This document shows, in pieces, positions 24,527 to 32,598 of a stretch of 64,000 nucleotides of DNA. The notes beneath the pieces are model-generated. The model saw only the letters and a program-made list of their open reading frames with translations. It was not told where the DNA came from and made no database searches. Numbering within the stretch: the first letter of the stretch is position 1; each line of letters opens with the position of its first letter. This DNA is from Ferdinandcohnia sp036962705 (GTDB lineage: Bacteria; Bacillota; Bacilli; Bacillales; Bacillaceae_L): assembly GCF_036962705.1 (NCBI RefSeq), contig NZ_JBALOQ010000045.1, positions 1-64,000 of the forward strand. The letters run 5' to 3'. Made by a program: the position numbers and the translations under genes.

Positions 24527-25360
24527 CTATAGGTTGAAATAACTATCTAATAAGTATGCTATCCATTTGCAATGCGGATGGTTTCGGATATTTTCCACAA
24601 GTCCTTTGATTATAGCAGAGGTAAACGTTTGTTCCTGGACCTGTTCCTGTAAAAGCAACAACGACTCCCTCTCAATAGAATCCGCCATTTCTTTTACCTT
24701 TTCCTCAATCAACGGTAATAGTTGATCCTTTGTTACATCTCCCTGCATTTGAAACACAGACAAATCCATATGCTCTAGGTTTAAAAAAGGAAGGGTCATA
24801 CCGTGAGCCAAGAGGTTTGTTTTTTCCACAAGTGACTTGCAAAGAAGGTCCACATCTAGAGGGATTTTCTGATACAAAAAAAGCTCTGAATACATCCGTG
24901 TAAAGCCCTTAATGCAATATAGCAAATCATATTTTGTATGTTTTACTTTATCTCCGTAGATGCGATCAATCAACAAAAGAATCGTGGAATTAATAAGTTT
25001 GTCAAAGTAGTGCATTTTAAGGATAAGCTTTTTGTTTAGAGACTGTGTATACTCCTTCATTAGGATATTCGCGAAGTCCGTATGCTGACTAAACGATTGA
25101 AAGCTTACATAATAATATTCAAACAATAGGTTTTTCTCATCTTTTTTATTTTTGACTACATGGTCAATGTCCGTAAAAATCTGTTCCATAAATTGATCAA
25201 TCAGGGCGATGATTAATTCATCCTTCGATTTAAATGAAAGATAGAAGGCACCCTTAGAAATTCCGCACTGATCAGTTATCTGTTGAACGGAAGTTGCCTC
25301 AAATCCTTGCTTCGCGAAAAGCTCTAAAGCTTTGTCCATTATTAATTGTTTTTTCATCAT
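24527..25360 (-). CDS. TetR-family regulator of the RND pump (YerO-like)
   Basis: A 277-residue TetR-family repressor. The DNA-binding domain at residues 1-50 contains ATSVQQITDQCGISKGAFYL. The C-terminal ligand domain is long for the family and matches the YerO type, the regulator next to swrC (yerP) in B. subtilis. It is divergent from the RND gene; a TetR-style dyad sits in the promoter between them. GGAGAG precedes the start, with ATG codons at 25360 and 25357 both possible. Confidence 0.85.
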   Translation of the reverse strand: MMKKQLIMDKALELFAKQGFEATSVQQITDQCGISKGAFYLSFKSKDELIIALIDQFMEQIFTDIDHVVKNKKDEKNLLFEYYYVSFQSFSQHTDFANILMKEYTQSLNKKLILKMHYFDKLINSTILLLIDRIYGDKVKHTKYDLLYCIKGFTRMYSELFLYQKIPLDVDLLCKSLVEKTNLLAHGMTLPFLNLEHMDLSVFQMQGDVTKDQLLPLIEEKVKEMADSIERESLLLLQEQVQEQTFTSAIIKGLVENIRNHPHCKWIAYLLDSYFNL

Positions 25361-25385
25361 GTCTTGTCTCTCCCACTAATCATTA

Positions 25386-25414
25386 TTGACAAATGACTGA
25401 ATGGTCATTATTAT
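25386..25414 (+). promoter_or_regulatory. Sigma-A promoter of the RND pump with operator in the spacer
   Basis: TTGACA (25386-25391), 17 bp, TATTAT (25409-25414). The spacer is filled by the 18-bp dyad AATGACTGAATGGTCATT at 25392-25409, arms AATGAC / GTCATT, which is the probable binding site of the divergent TetR protein. Occupancy would block RNA polymerase directly. Confidence 0.8.
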
Positions 25415-25456
25415 AAATAAATGGGTTAAATAAGTCAATCTAGGGTAGGTGTAAGT

Positions 25457-28400
25457 GTGAGAGGTATAGCCAATTTTGTACTAAAAAATAAACTTGCGGT
25501 TTGGTTATTAACAATAATTATAACGGTATCTGGAATTTATTCAGGTACACAAATGAAGACAGAAACCATTCCAGATATATCAATTCCTTTCTTAATGGTC
25601 ATGGATGTGTATCCTGGAGCAACTCCAGAACAGGTAATGGAAGATGTCTCGATGCCAATTGAAAAAGCGGTTGAAGGACTTGATGGAGTTAAATCTGTCT
25701 ATTCGAATTCATATTCGAACATGGCCAATATCCAAGTTGAATATGACTATGGTGAGGATATGGACGAGGCTAAGCGTGCCCTGCAGTCTGCATTAGATGC
25801 AGTTACTTTACCAGAAGGTGCACAAGAGCCTATGATTACTGCGATTAGCATGAACATGATGCCAGTCGTGGCACTTAGTGTAAGTAGTACAACTGAAGAT
25901 ATTGTGGAATTAACATCAACAGTTGAAGATGTTTTACTTCCTAAAATTGACAAACTTGATGGGGTTGGTTCCGCAACGATCACAGGTCAGCATATTGAGG
26001 AAGTAGAACTTACCTATAATAAAGAAAAAATGGCTGAGCTTGACTTAACAGAAGACACAGTCAAGCAAATGATCCAAGCTAGTGACATGGCTGTATCATT
26101 AGGTCTTTTTGAATTTGAAGAAGGCGAACAAGCTGTTTCGATTGATGGGAAATTCATGACTGCAGCTGAATTAAAGGAAATGATAATTCCAGTTACACCT
26201 TCTGAAAACAATCCTGTACCATTCGTGGAGCTTGGGGAGATCGCAACAATCGAAGAGGTTGGACGCGTTCAATCTGTTTCTCGTACGAACGGTAAAGACG
26301 CGATTGCGATTCAAATTGTAAAAGAGCAACAAGCTAATACAGTGGATGTTGTAAATGAGGTAAAAGACCTTATCAAGGATGAACAGGATCGAATTGACGG
26401 CCTTGTTATCGATGTATCGCTTGACCAAGGTGAGCCAATTGAAAAATCTGTTGCCACAATGGTGGAAAAAGCACTCTTTGGTGGTTTGATTGCAGTATTA
26501 ATCATATTACTATTCCTACGTAATTTTAGATCAACGATTATTTCGATTGTATCAATCCCGGTCTCCATTTTTATGGCATTGTTGTTATTAAAATGGATGG
26601 ATATTACGTTAAACTTAATGACACTTGGAGCAGTTACCGTTGCAATTGGACGTGTAATTGACGACTCCATCGTAGTTGTAGAAAATATTTATCGACGACT
26701 TCATTTAAAAGAAGAAAAATTAAATGGTCGTGCATTAATTCGTGAAGCAACCCTTGAAATGTTCAAACCAATCTTTTCATCAACTTTAGTAACGGTTGCT
26801 GTATTCGCACCACTTATTTTTGTAGGCGGAATGGTTGGCGAATTGTTCATGCCATTCGCATTAACAATGACCTTCGCTCTAGGTGCTTCATTACTAGTTG
26901 CGATCACAATCGTACCAGCGTTATCTCATACACTCTTTAAAAAACAGCTTTATATTGAAAAAACAGAAGCGAAGCATAAAGAGGCAGGTAAGCTTGCAAA
27001 TGGGTACAAAGGTATTTTAAATTGGTCGCTCAATCATAAAATCATTGTATCTGTGCTTTCAATCTTACTGTTAGTAGGAAGTTTAGCATTAACGCCGTTA
27101 ATCGGTTTTAGTTTTATGGGTAGTGAAGAAGAAAAGGTTATGTATTTAACCTACACACCAGGTACTGGTGAGTTAAAGGAAGAAACGCTTGAAAATGTGG
27201 CAGCAGTTGAAAACGAGTTACTTAAACGTGATGATATTGATATTCTTCAACTTTCAGTAACGGAAAGTGGAGACCCAATGGCCGCGATGATGGGAGGCGG
27301 AGGTGACGGTGCGCTCATGTACCTCATTTTTGACCCGGAAATGGATAACTTCCCAGAAGTCCGCGAAGATATTGAGGAATATGTGTTCAATATTGGTCAA
27401 TCTGGTGAATGGAAGAGCCAGAACTTCTCGGCGATGTCCATGAATTCAAATGAGGTAAGCTATACATTGTATAGTGAAGATTTAAATAAGCTTTATGATG
27501 CAGTAGACATGGTCGAAGGTGTCATGAAGGATGCAGGCGGCTTGGAGGATGTTTCTTCAAGTGCAGAGGATGCGTATGTAGAGTACACATTCAATGTCGA
27601 GCAGGATGAATTATTACAATATGGACTTACAACTGGCCAAATTGTGATGATGTTAAACCCAGACCGTTCACAAGAGGTAATAACAACGGTTGAAAAAGAT
27701 GGGAACACATTAGAGGTTGTTGTTCAGCAGGAAAAAGTAGCTACACCTAAATCAATTGATGACCTTCTTGCAACACAAGTTCCAACAGCAACAGGCACAG
27801 CATTACCGCTTTCTGAGTTGGTAGAGGTTGAGGAAGGAACAACTTTAAATACACTTGCCCGCAGTAAAGGCGAGTATTATGCTTCCGTTTCAGGAAACAT
27901 TATCGGTGACGACATTTCAAAGGTAACATCGAAGGTTGGAAAAGACATTGATAAACTAGACCTTCCAAAAGGTGTAACACTTGATATTGCAGGTGTTCAA
28001 GCAGATATGGTTGAAACATTTACGCAGCTAGGTCTTGCAATGCTTGCAGCGATAGCAATTGTATACTTCATTCTTGTAGTAACATTTGGTGAAGGAGTTG
28101 CACCATTTGCAATTCTATTCTCACTTCCATTTGCGATAATTGGATCGTTTGTTGGATTATTAATTGCAGGCGAAACGATTTCCGTATCGGTTATGATGGG
28201 ACTGTTAATGTTGATTGGTATTGTTGTAACAAACGCGATCGTTTTAGTCGACCGTATTATTCATATGGAGCGCGATGGAATGACAATGCGTGAAGCAATT
28301 CTTGAAGCTGGTTCAACCCGTTTACGTCCAATCCTGATGACAGCAATTGCGACAATCGGTGCGTTAATTCCGTTATTATTTGGCGAAGGCGGCGGAGGCT

Positions 28401-28540
28401 TAATTTCGAAAGGGCTTGGTATTACCGTTATCGGTGGTCTAGCAAGTTCGACTTTATTAACACTTCTAGTCGTTCCAATTGTCTATGAAATTCTGTCTAA
28501 GCTCTTTAAGAAAGACCGTAAAAACATACAAGAAAACTAA
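25457..28540 (+). CDS. swrC: RND-family efflux pump (SwrC/AcrB-like)
   Basis: A 1027-residue resistance-nodulation-division transporter. Transmembrane segment 1 is at residues 12-30, a large extracytoplasmic domain follows, TM2-6 lie near 335-480, a second extracytoplasmic domain near 545-850, and the remaining segments reach 1015. The RND signature GRVIDDSIVVVENIYRRL is near residue 395. In B. subtilis SwrC exports surfactin and is needed for swarming; in Gram-positives the pump works without outer-membrane partners. A Gly-rich loop MMGGGGDGA occurs near 612. GTG start at 25457 with GGTAGGTG upstream. Divergent from its presumed TetR repressor. Confidence 0.88.
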   Translation: MRGIANFVLKNKLAVWLLTIIITVSGIYSGTQMKTETIPDISIPFLMVMDVYPGATPEQVMEDVSMPIEKAVEGLDGVKSVYSNSYSNMANIQVEYDYGEDMDEAKRALQSALDAVTLPEGAQEPMITAISMNMMPVVALSVSSTTEDIVELTSTVEDVLLPKIDKLDGVGSATITGQHIEEVELTYNKEKMAELDLTEDTVKQMIQASDMAVSLGLFEFEEGEQAVSIDGKFMTAAELKEMIIPVTPSENNPVPFVELGEIATIEEVGRVQSVSRTNGKDAIAIQIVKEQQANTVDVVNEVKDLIKDEQDRIDGLVIDVSLDQGEPIEKSVATMVEKALFGGLIAVLIILLFLRNFRSTIISIVSIPVSIFMALLLLKWMDITLNLMTLGAVTVAIGRVIDDSIVVVENIYRRLHLKEEKLNGRALIREATLEMFKPIFSSTLVTVAVFAPLIFVGGMVGELFMPFALTMTFALGASLLVAITIVPALSHTLFKKQLYIEKTEAKHKEAGKLANGYKGILNWSLNHKIIVSVLSILLLVGSLALTPLIGFSFMGSEEEKVMYLTYTPGTGELKEETLENVAAVENELLKRDDIDILQLSVTESGDPMAAMMGGGGDGALMYLIFDPEMDNFPEVREDIEEYVFNIGQSGEWKSQNFSAMSMNSNEVSYTLYSEDLNKLYDAVDMVEGVMKDAGGLEDVSSSAEDAYVEYTFNVEQDELLQYGLTTGQIVMMLNPDRSQEVITTVEKDGNTLEVVVQQEKVATPKSIDDLLATQVPTATGTALPLSELVEVEEGTTLNTLARSKGEYYASVSGNIIGDDISKVTSKVGKDIDKLDLPKGVTLDIAGVQADMVETFTQLGLAMLAAIAIVYFILVVTFGEGVAPFAILFSLPFAIIGSFVGLLIAGETISVSVMMGLLMLIGIVVTNAIVLVDRIIHMERDGMTMREAILEAGSTRLRPILMTAIATIGALIPLLFGEGGGGLISKGLGITVIGGLASSTLLTLLVVPIVYEILSKLFKKDRKNIQEN

Positions 28541-28548
28541 TCATTTAC

Positions 28549-28585
28549 GCCCTACAAGGTTAAACATATCTTGTAGGGCTTTTTA
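28549..28585 (+). terminator. Intrinsic terminator after the RND pump gene
   Basis: Stem GCCCTACAAG / CTTGTAGGGC with T5 tail, 8 bp after the stop codon. Confidence 0.9.
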
Positions 28586-28600
28586 ACATTATATAGTCGG

Positions 28601-28736
28601 NNNNNNNNNNNNNNNNNNNNNNNNNNNNNNNNNNNNNNNNNNNNNNNNNNNNNNNNNNNNNNNNNNNNNNNNNNNNNNNNNNNNNNNNNNNNNNNNNNNN
28701 NNNNNNNNNNNNNNNNNNNNNNNNNNNNNNNNNNNN
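28601..28736. other. Assembly gap (136 N)
   Basis: All bases are N. The first 13 bases after the gap match the right end of the dispersed 133-bp element found at 38639 and 51438, so a third copy with its perfect 19-bp hairpin probably caused the break. Confidence 0.98.
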
Positions 28737-28749
28737 AAGGCGCATTTGA
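28737..28749. repeat. Right end of a third copy of the 133-bp dispersed element
   Basis: AAGGCGCATTTGA is identical to positions 51558-51570, the end of the copy after the ECF operon. If full length, and if the N count is true, this copy would start near 28617, inside the gap. Confidence 0.6.
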
Positions 28750-28772
28750 TTAAAATTTTTTCTAAAGTTGTG

Positions 28773-28803
28773 TTGACCTTGACGTTACGTTAAGGTGTAA
28801 AGT
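28773..28803 (+). promoter_or_regulatory. MerR-type promoter with 19-bp spacer and dyad operator
   Basis: TTGACC (28773-28778) and TAAAGT (28798-28803) are 19 bp apart, the overlong spacing typical of MerR-activated promoters. A dyad at 28776-28796, arms ACCTTGACGT / ACGTTAAGGT (9 of 10 paired), fills the spacer. It lies just upstream of the MerR gene, indicating autoactivation. Confidence 0.82.
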
Positions 28804-28825
28804 GAAAATATCAGGGGGGGATGAG

Positions 28826-29593
28826 ATGGAATACACGGTTCAAAAGTTAGCGAAACTAGCGGGAGTTAGCACAAGAACACTTCGGTATTACGATGAAATT
28901 GAGATTCTTAAGCCGGCAAGGATCAATTCATCAGGTTATCGAATCTATGGCCAAGATGAAGTCAACCGTCTCCAGCAAATTCTTTTTTACCGTGAGCTCG
29001 GAGTCAATCTAACTGATATTAAACAAATCATGACAAACCCTGCCTTCGATGAATCCAAAGCACTAAAAGATCATCGAAAGCAGCTCCTTGATAAACGAAA
29101 ACAAATTGATCAATTACTTGCCAATGTCGAAAAAACCATTGCGCAAAAGGAAGGGAGAATAACGATGTCTGATCAAGAAAAGTTTGAAGGCTTTAAAAAG
29201 AAAGCCATTGAAGAAAATGAGAAAAAATACGGTAAAGAAATCCGTGAAAAATATGGAGAGGAAACAGTTAAACAATCAAACAAGAAGTATATGAACATGT
29301 CAAAAGAGGATCATGACGCGGTGACACGTCTTGGTGAAGAGCTAATGGAAACCTTACAAGAGGCGATGAAGACTGGCGACCCCGCAGGTGAGTTAGCACA
29401 GAAAGCAGCAGAAATGCACAAGCAGTGGCTCATGTTTTATTGGCCAAGCTACTCAAAAGAGGCGCATGCAGGTCTAGCACAAATGTATGTCGATGACGAG
29501 AGATTCACAGCGTATTACGACAAAGAACAACCAGGAACAGCAGAATTCTTAAGAGATGCGATTCTTGTGTATACGGGACAAAAGGGTGAATAA
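28826..29593 (+). CDS. mta: MerR-family regulator with TipAS domain (Mta-like)
   Basis: A 255-residue regulator: N-terminal MerR winged helix (VQKLAKLAGVSTRTLRYYDE at residues 4-23), a coiled-coil dimerisation helix to about residue 110, and a C-terminal TipAS antibiotic-recognition domain. Length matches B. subtilis Mta, a global activator of multidrug transporter genes. The ATG at 28826 follows a run of eight G; an upstream GTG at 28802 lies within the -10 box and cannot be the start. No transporter gene is adjacent apart from swrC across the gap. Confidence 0.85.
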   Translation: MEYTVQKLAKLAGVSTRTLRYYDEIEILKPARINSSGYRIYGQDEVNRLQQILFYRELGVNLTDIKQIMTNPAFDESKALKDHRKQLLDKRKQIDQLLANVEKTIAQKEGRITMSDQEKFEGFKKKAIEENEKKYGKEIREKYGEETVKQSNKKYMNMSKEDHDAVTRLGEELMETLQEAMKTGDPAGELAQKAAEMHKQWLMFYWPSYSKEAHAGLAQMYVDDERFTAYYDKEQPGTAEFLRDAILVYTGQKGE

Positions 29594-29600
29594 AGTTTAT

Positions 29601-29633
29601 GGGGTAAGATCCTATGGGTCTTGCCCTTTTTTT
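29601..29633 (+). terminator. Intrinsic terminator after the MerR gene
   Basis: GGGGTAAGATC pairs with GGTCTTGCCC, followed by T7. Confidence 0.85.
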
Positions 29634-29667
29634 GAGAAGGTATTTAGCGGAGGTTAAGGGGATTTAG

Positions 29668-29824
29668 TTGGATGAAGAACTTTCCGTGTGTGCTCCGGTC
29701 TGCGTTTAGGTCTTCATCGGCTGGATGAAGGACACTCCGGACGTGCTACGGAAGCGTTCGGTCCTTCATAGGTTCGATGAAGGACATTCCGGGTGTGCTC
29801 CGGCTACGTTCGGTCCTTCATCAA
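29668..29824. repeat. Three tandem 52-bp hairpin repeats (array A)
   Basis: Units begin at 29668 (53 bp, one inserted base), 29721 (52 bp) and 29773 (52 bp). Each has inverted arms GATGAAGGAC / GTCCTTCATC (first unit diverged: GATGAAGAAC / GTCTTCATC) around a GC-richer loop containing TCCGG and GTGCTCCGG. It lies between the MerR terminator and the ferredoxin gene. Open frames across it arise from the repeats. It shares period and layout, but not sequence, with the array at 55551-56018. Confidence 0.85.
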
Positions 29825-29961
29825 CTCGATTCACATCTAGCCTCCATCCCCCTCAAACTAATTCCCAATATCCGGAATACTTTCTTACCAAGCAACATAG
29901 GGATTAGTAAATATGGAAGACATCTAGTCTACTAAGAGGTCTTCAGATAGGAGGGAATTGG

Positions 29962-30198
29962 ATGGCATATGTAATCACGTCTCCATGTGGACCGGAGAAA
30001 GCTGCAGAATGTGTAGAGGTGTGTCCTGTCGACTGTATAGAGCCTGGTGATGATCAATATTATATCAATCCCGACATTTGTATTGACTGTGGGGCTTGTG
30101 TGTCTGTTTGCCCAGTTGACGCAATTTTTCACGAAGATGAAGTACCTGATGACGAAATTGGATTCGTAGAGTTAGCACGAGAGTTTTTCGGAGTTTAA
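29962..30198 (+). CDS. Ferredoxin, 7Fe/8Fe type (FdxA-like)
   Basis: A 78-residue ferredoxin with two cluster motifs: CGPEKAAECVEVCPVDC near residues 9-25 and CIDCGACVSVCPVDAI near 42-57. The spacing in the first motif is of the FdxA type, often one 3Fe-4S plus one 4Fe-4S. Acidic C-terminal tail. AGGAGGG precedes the ATG. It is monocistronic with a terminator downstream. The physiological partner is not evident from neighbours. Confidence 0.92.
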   Translation: MAYVITSPCGPEKAAECVEVCPVDCIEPGDDQYYINPDICIDCGACVSVCPVDAIFHEDEVPDDEIGFVELAREFFGV

Positions 30199-30232
30199 TC
30201 CGATACACATACATAAAAATACATCCTTAATT

Positions 30233-30264
30233 AGTAACTACACCAGTGGTTACTTTTATTTTTG
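30233..30264 (+). terminator. Intrinsic terminator after the ferredoxin gene
   Basis: AGTAAC and GTTACT arms (with further pairing inside) followed by TTTTATTTTT, about 35 bp after the stop. Confidence 0.8.
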
Positions 30265-30382
30265 TCGAAAACATGGCAAATCTCAAAAGTGCAATCCTTG
30301 GAAAATAGTAATTGCTACCACAATTTTACTTGAATATATTACAATATATGTAAGGGATTACTTTCTAGAAAAATAAGGGCTC

Positions 30383-30408
30383 GGGACAGAGGGACAGGTA
30401 CCCGTCCC
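30383..30408. repeat. GGGACAGG dispersed repeat
   Basis: GGGACAGAGGGACAGGTACC followed by CGTCCC, a dyad around GGTACC. It is related to the GGGAC/GTCCC blocks at 3685, 23219 and 24506 and lies just before the ribosome site of the next gene. Confidence 0.6.
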
Positions 30409-30424
30409 AAAAGGAGAGGAAGAT

Positions 30425-31279
30425 ATGGAGAAAGTGAAGCAAATTCCAGCTACACTTATGGATTGGATTATTAAAACACTAAATAGTGGCGTGAACCCTG
30501 AAGCAATTGTAGATGCAATGATTCGAAAAGGCTATGACCCTAGACTCTCTTATACAACTCTGTTTCGAATTGTCGGAAATAAACCGATAGACACACCAGG
30601 TGTACAAGCTCCATATGAATATGAACAGCCCGAAATCGAGAAGAAGGGAAGTATACTACGCACAAGTGACCGAGAAATAAAGGTCTTATCAAAAGTAGAG
30701 AAACCGTTTATTTTACATTTAGATAATTTTTTAAGCTATGAGGAATGTGATCAGTTGATTGAATTTTCAAGAAGTCGACTCAAGCCTTCAACCGTAATTG
30801 ACCAGAAGACTGGTGAAGAAAAGGCGGCAACCGGTCGAACGAGTAAAGGAATGTCTTTTTATTTGCTAGAAAATGAATTTATCAAAAATATAGAAACGAG
30901 AATCTCAGAATTAACGGAGTTCCCTGTTGAAAATGGCGAAGGGCTCCAGATATTGAATTACGGAATTGGCGAGGAATATAAAAGCCATTTTGATTATTTT
31001 CCACCAAGCAAGGTAGACCCTGAAAAAGGTGGTCAGCGGGTGGGTACGTTCCTCATCTATTTAAATGATGTACTTGCTGGGGGAGAAACTGTTTTTCCAA
31101 AAGCGGGCGTTTCAATTGTTCCGAAGAAAGGCTCTGCAGTGTATTTTCAGTATGGGAATAGCAAGGGTGAGGTAGACCGGATGTCCCTGCATTCAAGTAT
31201 ACCGGTATCTGTAGGTGAAAAATGGGTCGCAACAAAATGGATTCGCCAAGGGAATATTTATAGTGATAAGGTAGTTTAA
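30425..31279 (+). CDS. 2-oxoglutarate/Fe(II) oxygenase, prolyl 4-hydroxylase family
   Basis: A 284-residue protein. Residues from about 100 to 280 form the double-stranded beta-helix domain: iron ligands in HFDYF near residue 189 and the distal His in LHSSIPV near 260, with the 2-oxoglutarate-binding Lys in KWVATKW. RTSKGMSFYL near 138 is typical of prolyl 4-hydroxylases. The first 100 residues are an additional domain (ATLMDWIIKTLNSGVNPEAI) absent from short Bacillus P4H proteins such as the 216-residue B. anthracis enzyme. AGGAGAGGA precedes the ATG. Collagen-like or EF-Tu-like substrates are known for bacterial relatives; none is indicated here. Confidence 0.87.
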   Translation: MEKVKQIPATLMDWIIKTLNSGVNPEAIVDAMIRKGYDPRLSYTTLFRIVGNKPIDTPGVQAPYEYEQPEIEKKGSILRTSDREIKVLSKVEKPFILHLDNFLSYEECDQLIEFSRSRLKPSTVIDQKTGEEKAATGRTSKGMSFYLLENEFIKNIETRISELTEFPVENGEGLQILNYGIGEEYKSHFDYFPPSKVDPEKGGQRVGTFLIYLNDVLAGGETVFPKAGVSIVPKKGSAVYFQYGNSKGEVDRMSLHSSIPVSVGEKWVATKWIRQGNIYSDKVV

Positions 31280-31359
31280 TAAAAAAGTGATATTAATCTA
31301 GGAATTAATTTAGTGTATAAAATGGGGAGATTCCCCATTATTTTTTTAGAAAAAAACAT

Positions 31360-31373
31360 TGAAATCGTTTTCA
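31360..31373 (+). promoter_or_regulatory. Catabolite-responsive element (cre)
   Basis: TGAAATCGTTTTCA matches the 14-base cre consensus TGWAANCGNTNWCA at every fixed position. It lies 55 bp before the LacI-family gene, suggesting CcpA control of the sugar operon. Confidence 0.7.
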
Positions 31374-31402
31374 ATTCGTTATATGATTTTCCTAACGGAT
31401 AA

Positions 31403-31416
31403 CCGAAACGTTTTGG
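31403..31416 (+). promoter_or_regulatory. LacI-family operator overlapping the regulator's ribosome site
   Basis: CCGAAACGTTTTGG belongs to the CCRAAACGTTTYGG family also found at 32454 and 32565. Its last two G are the first two of the GGAGGA ribosome site, so binding would block expression of the regulator itself. Confidence 0.75.
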
Positions 31417-31427
31417 AGGAATTATAA

Positions 31428-32438
31428 GTGGCAACAATTAAAGACATTGCAAAGATAGCTGGGGTATCTGTTACAACGGTTTCACGTGCTTTGAATGGCT
31501 ACTCAGATGTTAATGAAAATACACGAAAAAAAATTGAAAAGTATGCAAGGGAGCTAAATTACAGCCCAAACACCCTAGCAAGAAGTTTAGTAATGAATAA
31601 GTCCAATACAATTGGAATACTTGTTTCAGGTCTTGAAAAGGAAAGCGTAAAGGATAATTTTATTATAGAAATCTTAACTGGAGTAAACGATTTTGTTTCG
31701 GGTACAGAATATGATCTGATTTTATTTAATACAAATTCATCGAAACAAAGGGAAAAAACGTATACACAGTTATGTAACGAAAGAAAAGTGGATGGCATTA
31801 TACTACAAGGAATTCGTATCGATGACCCCTATTTGAAGGAAGTAGTAGAAGGTGATATTCCTTGTGTACTTATCGATATACCCATAACAGCCAAAAACGT
31901 AGGATACGTTACGACGAATAATAAAATCGGAGCAAAAAATGCTGTTAAACATTTGATTGAGTTGGGCCATACAAATATTGGTCTAGTAAATGGCCATGAA
32001 TTTGCATATGTAAGTCAAGAAAGATTAGAAGGATATAAGGAAGCTTTATTAGAAGCGAATATTCATGTTAATCAGGACTATATTGTAAATGGAAACTTTC
32101 GAGAGGAAAGTGCAAAACAAGTAGTAAAAAAGTTACTTGAAAATAAAACAGAAATTACCGCACTATTTTGTGCGAGCGATTTAATGGCAATTGGTGCTAT
32201 GAATGCTGCAAAAGAAATGAATAGAAGTGTTCCTGAGGATTTATCAATCATTGGCTATGATGATATATTACAATCATCATATGTTAGTCCAAGGCTTACA
32301 ACAGTTGCGCAAAATAAATTTGAATTAGGATTCCAGGCAGCAAAGTTACTATTAGAAATGCTCGAAGAAAAGGATTGCGCTAAGGAAGTTGTGCTTGAAA
32401 GTTCCTTAATAGTAAGGGATAGTACGGCAATAAGATAA
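31428..32438 (+). CDS. LacI-family repressor of the glycoside operon
   Basis: A 336-residue LacI/GalR regulator. Helix-turn-helix TIKDIAKIAGVSVTTVSRAL at residues 3-22, hinge helix NTLARSLV near 50, then a periplasmic-binding-protein-like effector domain with TALFCASDLMAIGAM near 243. GTG start at 31428 with GGAGGA upstream. Four to five palindromes related to CCGAAACGTTTCGG flank the gene, one before it and the rest before the glucosidase, so it probably represses both itself and the downstream operon. The inducer is presumably a product or substrate of that operon. Confidence 0.9.
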   Translation: MATIKDIAKIAGVSVTTVSRALNGYSDVNENTRKKIEKYARELNYSPNTLARSLVMNKSNTIGILVSGLEKESVKDNFIIEILTGVNDFVSGTEYDLILFNTNSSKQREKTYTQLCNERKVDGIILQGIRIDDPYLKEVVEGDIPCVLIDIPITAKNVGYVTTNNKIGAKNAVKHLIELGHTNIGLVNGHEFAYVSQERLEGYKEALLEANIHVNQDYIVNGNFREESAKQVVKKLLENKTEITALFCASDLMAIGAMNAAKEMNRSVPEDLSIIGYDDILQSSYVSPRLTTVAQNKFELGFQAAKLLLEMLEEKDCAKEVVLESSLIVRDSTAIR

Positions 32439-32453
32439 TTTTTTTAATTAAAT

Positions 32454-32578
32454 CCGAAACGTTTCGGTTAAAACTGAAGCGTTTCGTTATATATTTTTTC
32501 TTTAAAAATTGAAGCGTTTTCATAGGATAGTAAAGCTTCTTTAGTAAAAACTTATTGTCGAAATCCAAAACGTTTCGG
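32454..32578 (+). promoter_or_regulatory. Cluster of LacI-type operators before the glucosidase gene
   Basis: Sites: CCGAAACGTTTCGG at 32454-32467 (perfect palindrome), CTGAAGCGTTTCGT at 32474-32487, TTGAAGCGTTTTCA at 32509-32522 (also cre-like), CCAAAACGTTTCGG at 32565-32578. The first two start 20 bp apart; the strong outer sites start 111 bp apart, which would allow looping. The last ends 6 bp before the GGAGG ribosome site. Confidence 0.8.
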
Positions 32579-32598
32579 ATGAATTGGAGGAAAGATAA

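Noticed and set aside
29725..29907. 60-aa open frame across array A
   Set aside because: It arises from the tandem repeats, has no ribosome site, and the 52-bp period is not a multiple of three.
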